DNA of 53,324 bases from an uncultured Planctomycetaceae bacterium. Lineage in GTDB: Bacteria; Planctomycetota; Planctomycetia; Planctomycetales; Planctomycetaceae. The stretch spans positions 1 through 53,324 of the forward strand of contig CALFSX010000337.1 in assembly GCA_937916515.1 (NCBI GenBank). Direction: 5' to 3'. Below, in pieces: positions 52,250 through 53,324 of the stretch (position 1 is the first letter of the stretch; the number at the start of each line of letters is the position of its first letter). Made by a program: the position numbers and the translations under genes. The notes below the pieces were generated by a model. It saw only the letters and a list, made by a program, of their open reading frames with translations, was not told the origin of the DNA and did no database searches.

Positions 52250-53324
52250 CTAAGATTCACGCATTTCGAGGATGAGCGTCCTTAATTGTTGCCGTTCAGG
52301 TGAATCATCCTTCAAGAAGTGAGCGACCAAGATTTGGAAGACCGCAGATGCTTCGACCCCCGGCACACACTCCGCCAACTTAACCAATCGTTTCTTGTGA
52401 TCCGTCAATTTTCGTACAGCGTCTAGCAAGGCTGGATCACTCGAGAAGCTTTCCAGCAGCACACCGGCGGATTGATCATTCCAAACGAGTTCTTCAGGGG
52501 TCGAGCCGGGCAAAAACCGGACGAACCTCTTGTAAAATAGAAGGAAGCGTATGCAATCGGCTGAGTCAACGAAATTGAGGTCGGGACCTTTCTCATTAGG
52601 TCCTGATGTGATCTTCTTAATTAGCTTGACGAGGCTGCTCTTGCCAGATGGCAAATCGTTCGGCGAGGGCATATCAAAGTCAGGACGATGGTCACCGTCA
52701 AAAACTACGAAAATGTCCGATCGGTTTGCGTTTGCATATGCTTGAATGTCACGGAAAATACGCGAAGTTCCCCCATCCCGAACGACAACCCTAATATCAT
52801 TCGCCGCTCTTGGTGATGCGCACTTTAACTCCGAAAGCACGATGTGCTTTGCACGCTCATCTTCGACGATCACTGTCTTGTTCGCATTTGTGTCACCAAT
52901 CTCGTGCAACGCTTCACGAGCCGAGTGGCTGGTGGAAATGGCGACTCTTCCCAGCGAATTCAATTCCATCACTCGTATGGCACTTTGTGGAAGTCGCTCA
53001 GCCAAATGGCTAGAATGAGTGGCCATCACAACTTGTAGTGATTTACGCGCCGTGTAGTGTGCGATGAACTCCATGAGACGCGTCTGGGCGCGGGGGTGCA
53101 GCGACGTTTCCGGTTCGTCCAGTAAGACGATGGAGTTGTCAGGAACGGAAAGAATGTTGTGCACCAAAAGCGCCGCTGCTGATTCACCGCTGCCCGCGAA
53201 CGCGTCCGAATATCCGTGTGTTATTGATTCAGTCGTGAATTTTATGGTCCAGCCTTCATGCCCGTGGAAGAGATTGTGTTTCAACAACGTACCTGTCAAG
53301 TACTGGCGTTCAAGGATGTAGCTA
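52250..53324 (-). CDS. OLD-like AAA ATPase with TOPRIM nuclease domain, 5' part outside the window
   Basis: About 358 residues are visible; the reading frame stays open to the window edge (codons before the TTG at 53299 continue SYILERQY), so the N-terminus and Walker A motif are missing. What is seen is the second half of an ABC-type ATPase: signature SGSGES, Walker B IVLLDEPETSLHP, and H-loop MATHSSH. A TOPRIM-like domain follows, with an acidic residue in IVEDERAKH and D-x-D in VFDGDHRPD. OLD-family nucleases of this layout cut DNA and several act in phage defence. The adjacent toxin-antitoxin genes fit an accessory or defence setting, but this is inference. Confidence 0.8.
   Translation of the reverse strand, partial: SYILERQYLTGTLLKHNLFHGHEGWTIKFTTESITHGYSDAFAGSGESAAALLVHNILSVPDNSIVLLDEPETSLHPRAQTRLMEFIAHYTARKSLQVVMATHSSHLAERLPQSAIRVMELNSLGRVAISTSHSAREALHEIGDTNANKTVIVEDERAKHIVLSELKCASPRAANDIRVVVRDGGTSRIFRDIQAYANANRSDIFVVFDGDHRPDFDMPSPNDLPSGKSSLVKLIKKITSGPNEKGPDLNFVDSADCIRFLLFYKRFVRFLPGSTPEELVWNDQSAGVLLESFSSDPALLDAVRKLTDHKKRLVKLAECVPGVEASAVFQILVAHFLKDDSPERQQLRTLILEMRES

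Noticed and set aside
1-53324. Insertion sequences, prophage, rRNA or tRNA genes
   Set aside because: No transposase, integrase, phage structural gene or tRNA/rRNA-like sequence was seen; the repeats have no associated recombinase in the window.

Overview
The window looks like a marine, moderate-GC planctomycete chromosome (Planctomycetaceae; the genus cannot be fixed from sequence alone). The signature features are a PSCyt1-DUF1549-DUF1553 cytochrome protein followed by a Tat-exported DUF1501 protein, a giant surface protein with an LEPR-XLL-like N-terminus, many secreted esterases, a sulfatase and c-type haem/beta-propeller fusions, and many short palindromic repeats between genes. No rRNA, tRNA, transposase or CRISPR array was seen.

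Layout. 0-2.2 kb (minus): a secreted Asp-box (BNR) protein and a secreted lactonase of the 6-phosphogluconolactonase fold. 3-12.8 kb (plus): a beta-lactamase-fold serine hydrolase, the PSCyt/DUF1553 and DUF1501 pair, an alpha/beta hydrolase and an S9-family peptidase, separated by gaps rich in dispersed repeats. 13.1-16.4 kb (plus): pta-ackA (acetyl-CoA to acetate), convergent with a class III fructose-1,6-bisphosphatase (minus). 18.9-25.1 kb: a roughly 2,090-residue surface protein with a beta-helix-like region, seven FG-GAP repeats and six Fn3-like repeats. 25.1-28.8 kb: an SDR oxidoreductase, a cation/Ca2+ exchanger and a Tat-exported DUF3500-like protein with a clear terminator. 29.1-40.5 kb: an esterase, a two-cytochrome/LamG/propeller protein, a DUF4272 lipoprotein, an esterase-esterase-SMP-30 fusion and a sulfatase. 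This set is consistent with attack on esterified, sulfated polysaccharide.

40.7-50.6 kb (minus) is a seven-gene MoxR/Bat-type cluster. Its order is moxR AAA+ ATPase, DUF58 protein, single-pass membrane protein, two membrane-anchored VWA proteins, a small anchored helical protein and a 1,293-residue secreted, C-terminally anchored protein. The middle genes overlap by 4-7 bases, so they are probably translated together. Two direct copies of a 104-bp repeat, about 90% identical, lie just outside the two ends of this cluster.

50.6-53.3 kb holds more palindromes, a RelE/ParE-type toxin with an apparent 3' frameshift, its antitoxin, and a partial OLD-like ATPase/TOPRIM nuclease that runs off the window. 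It may be the edge of a defence or accessory region.

The most distinctive non-coding signal is the family of intergenic repeats. Three different genes have their stop codons inside such repeats, and one repeat contains a 104-bp tandem duplication.
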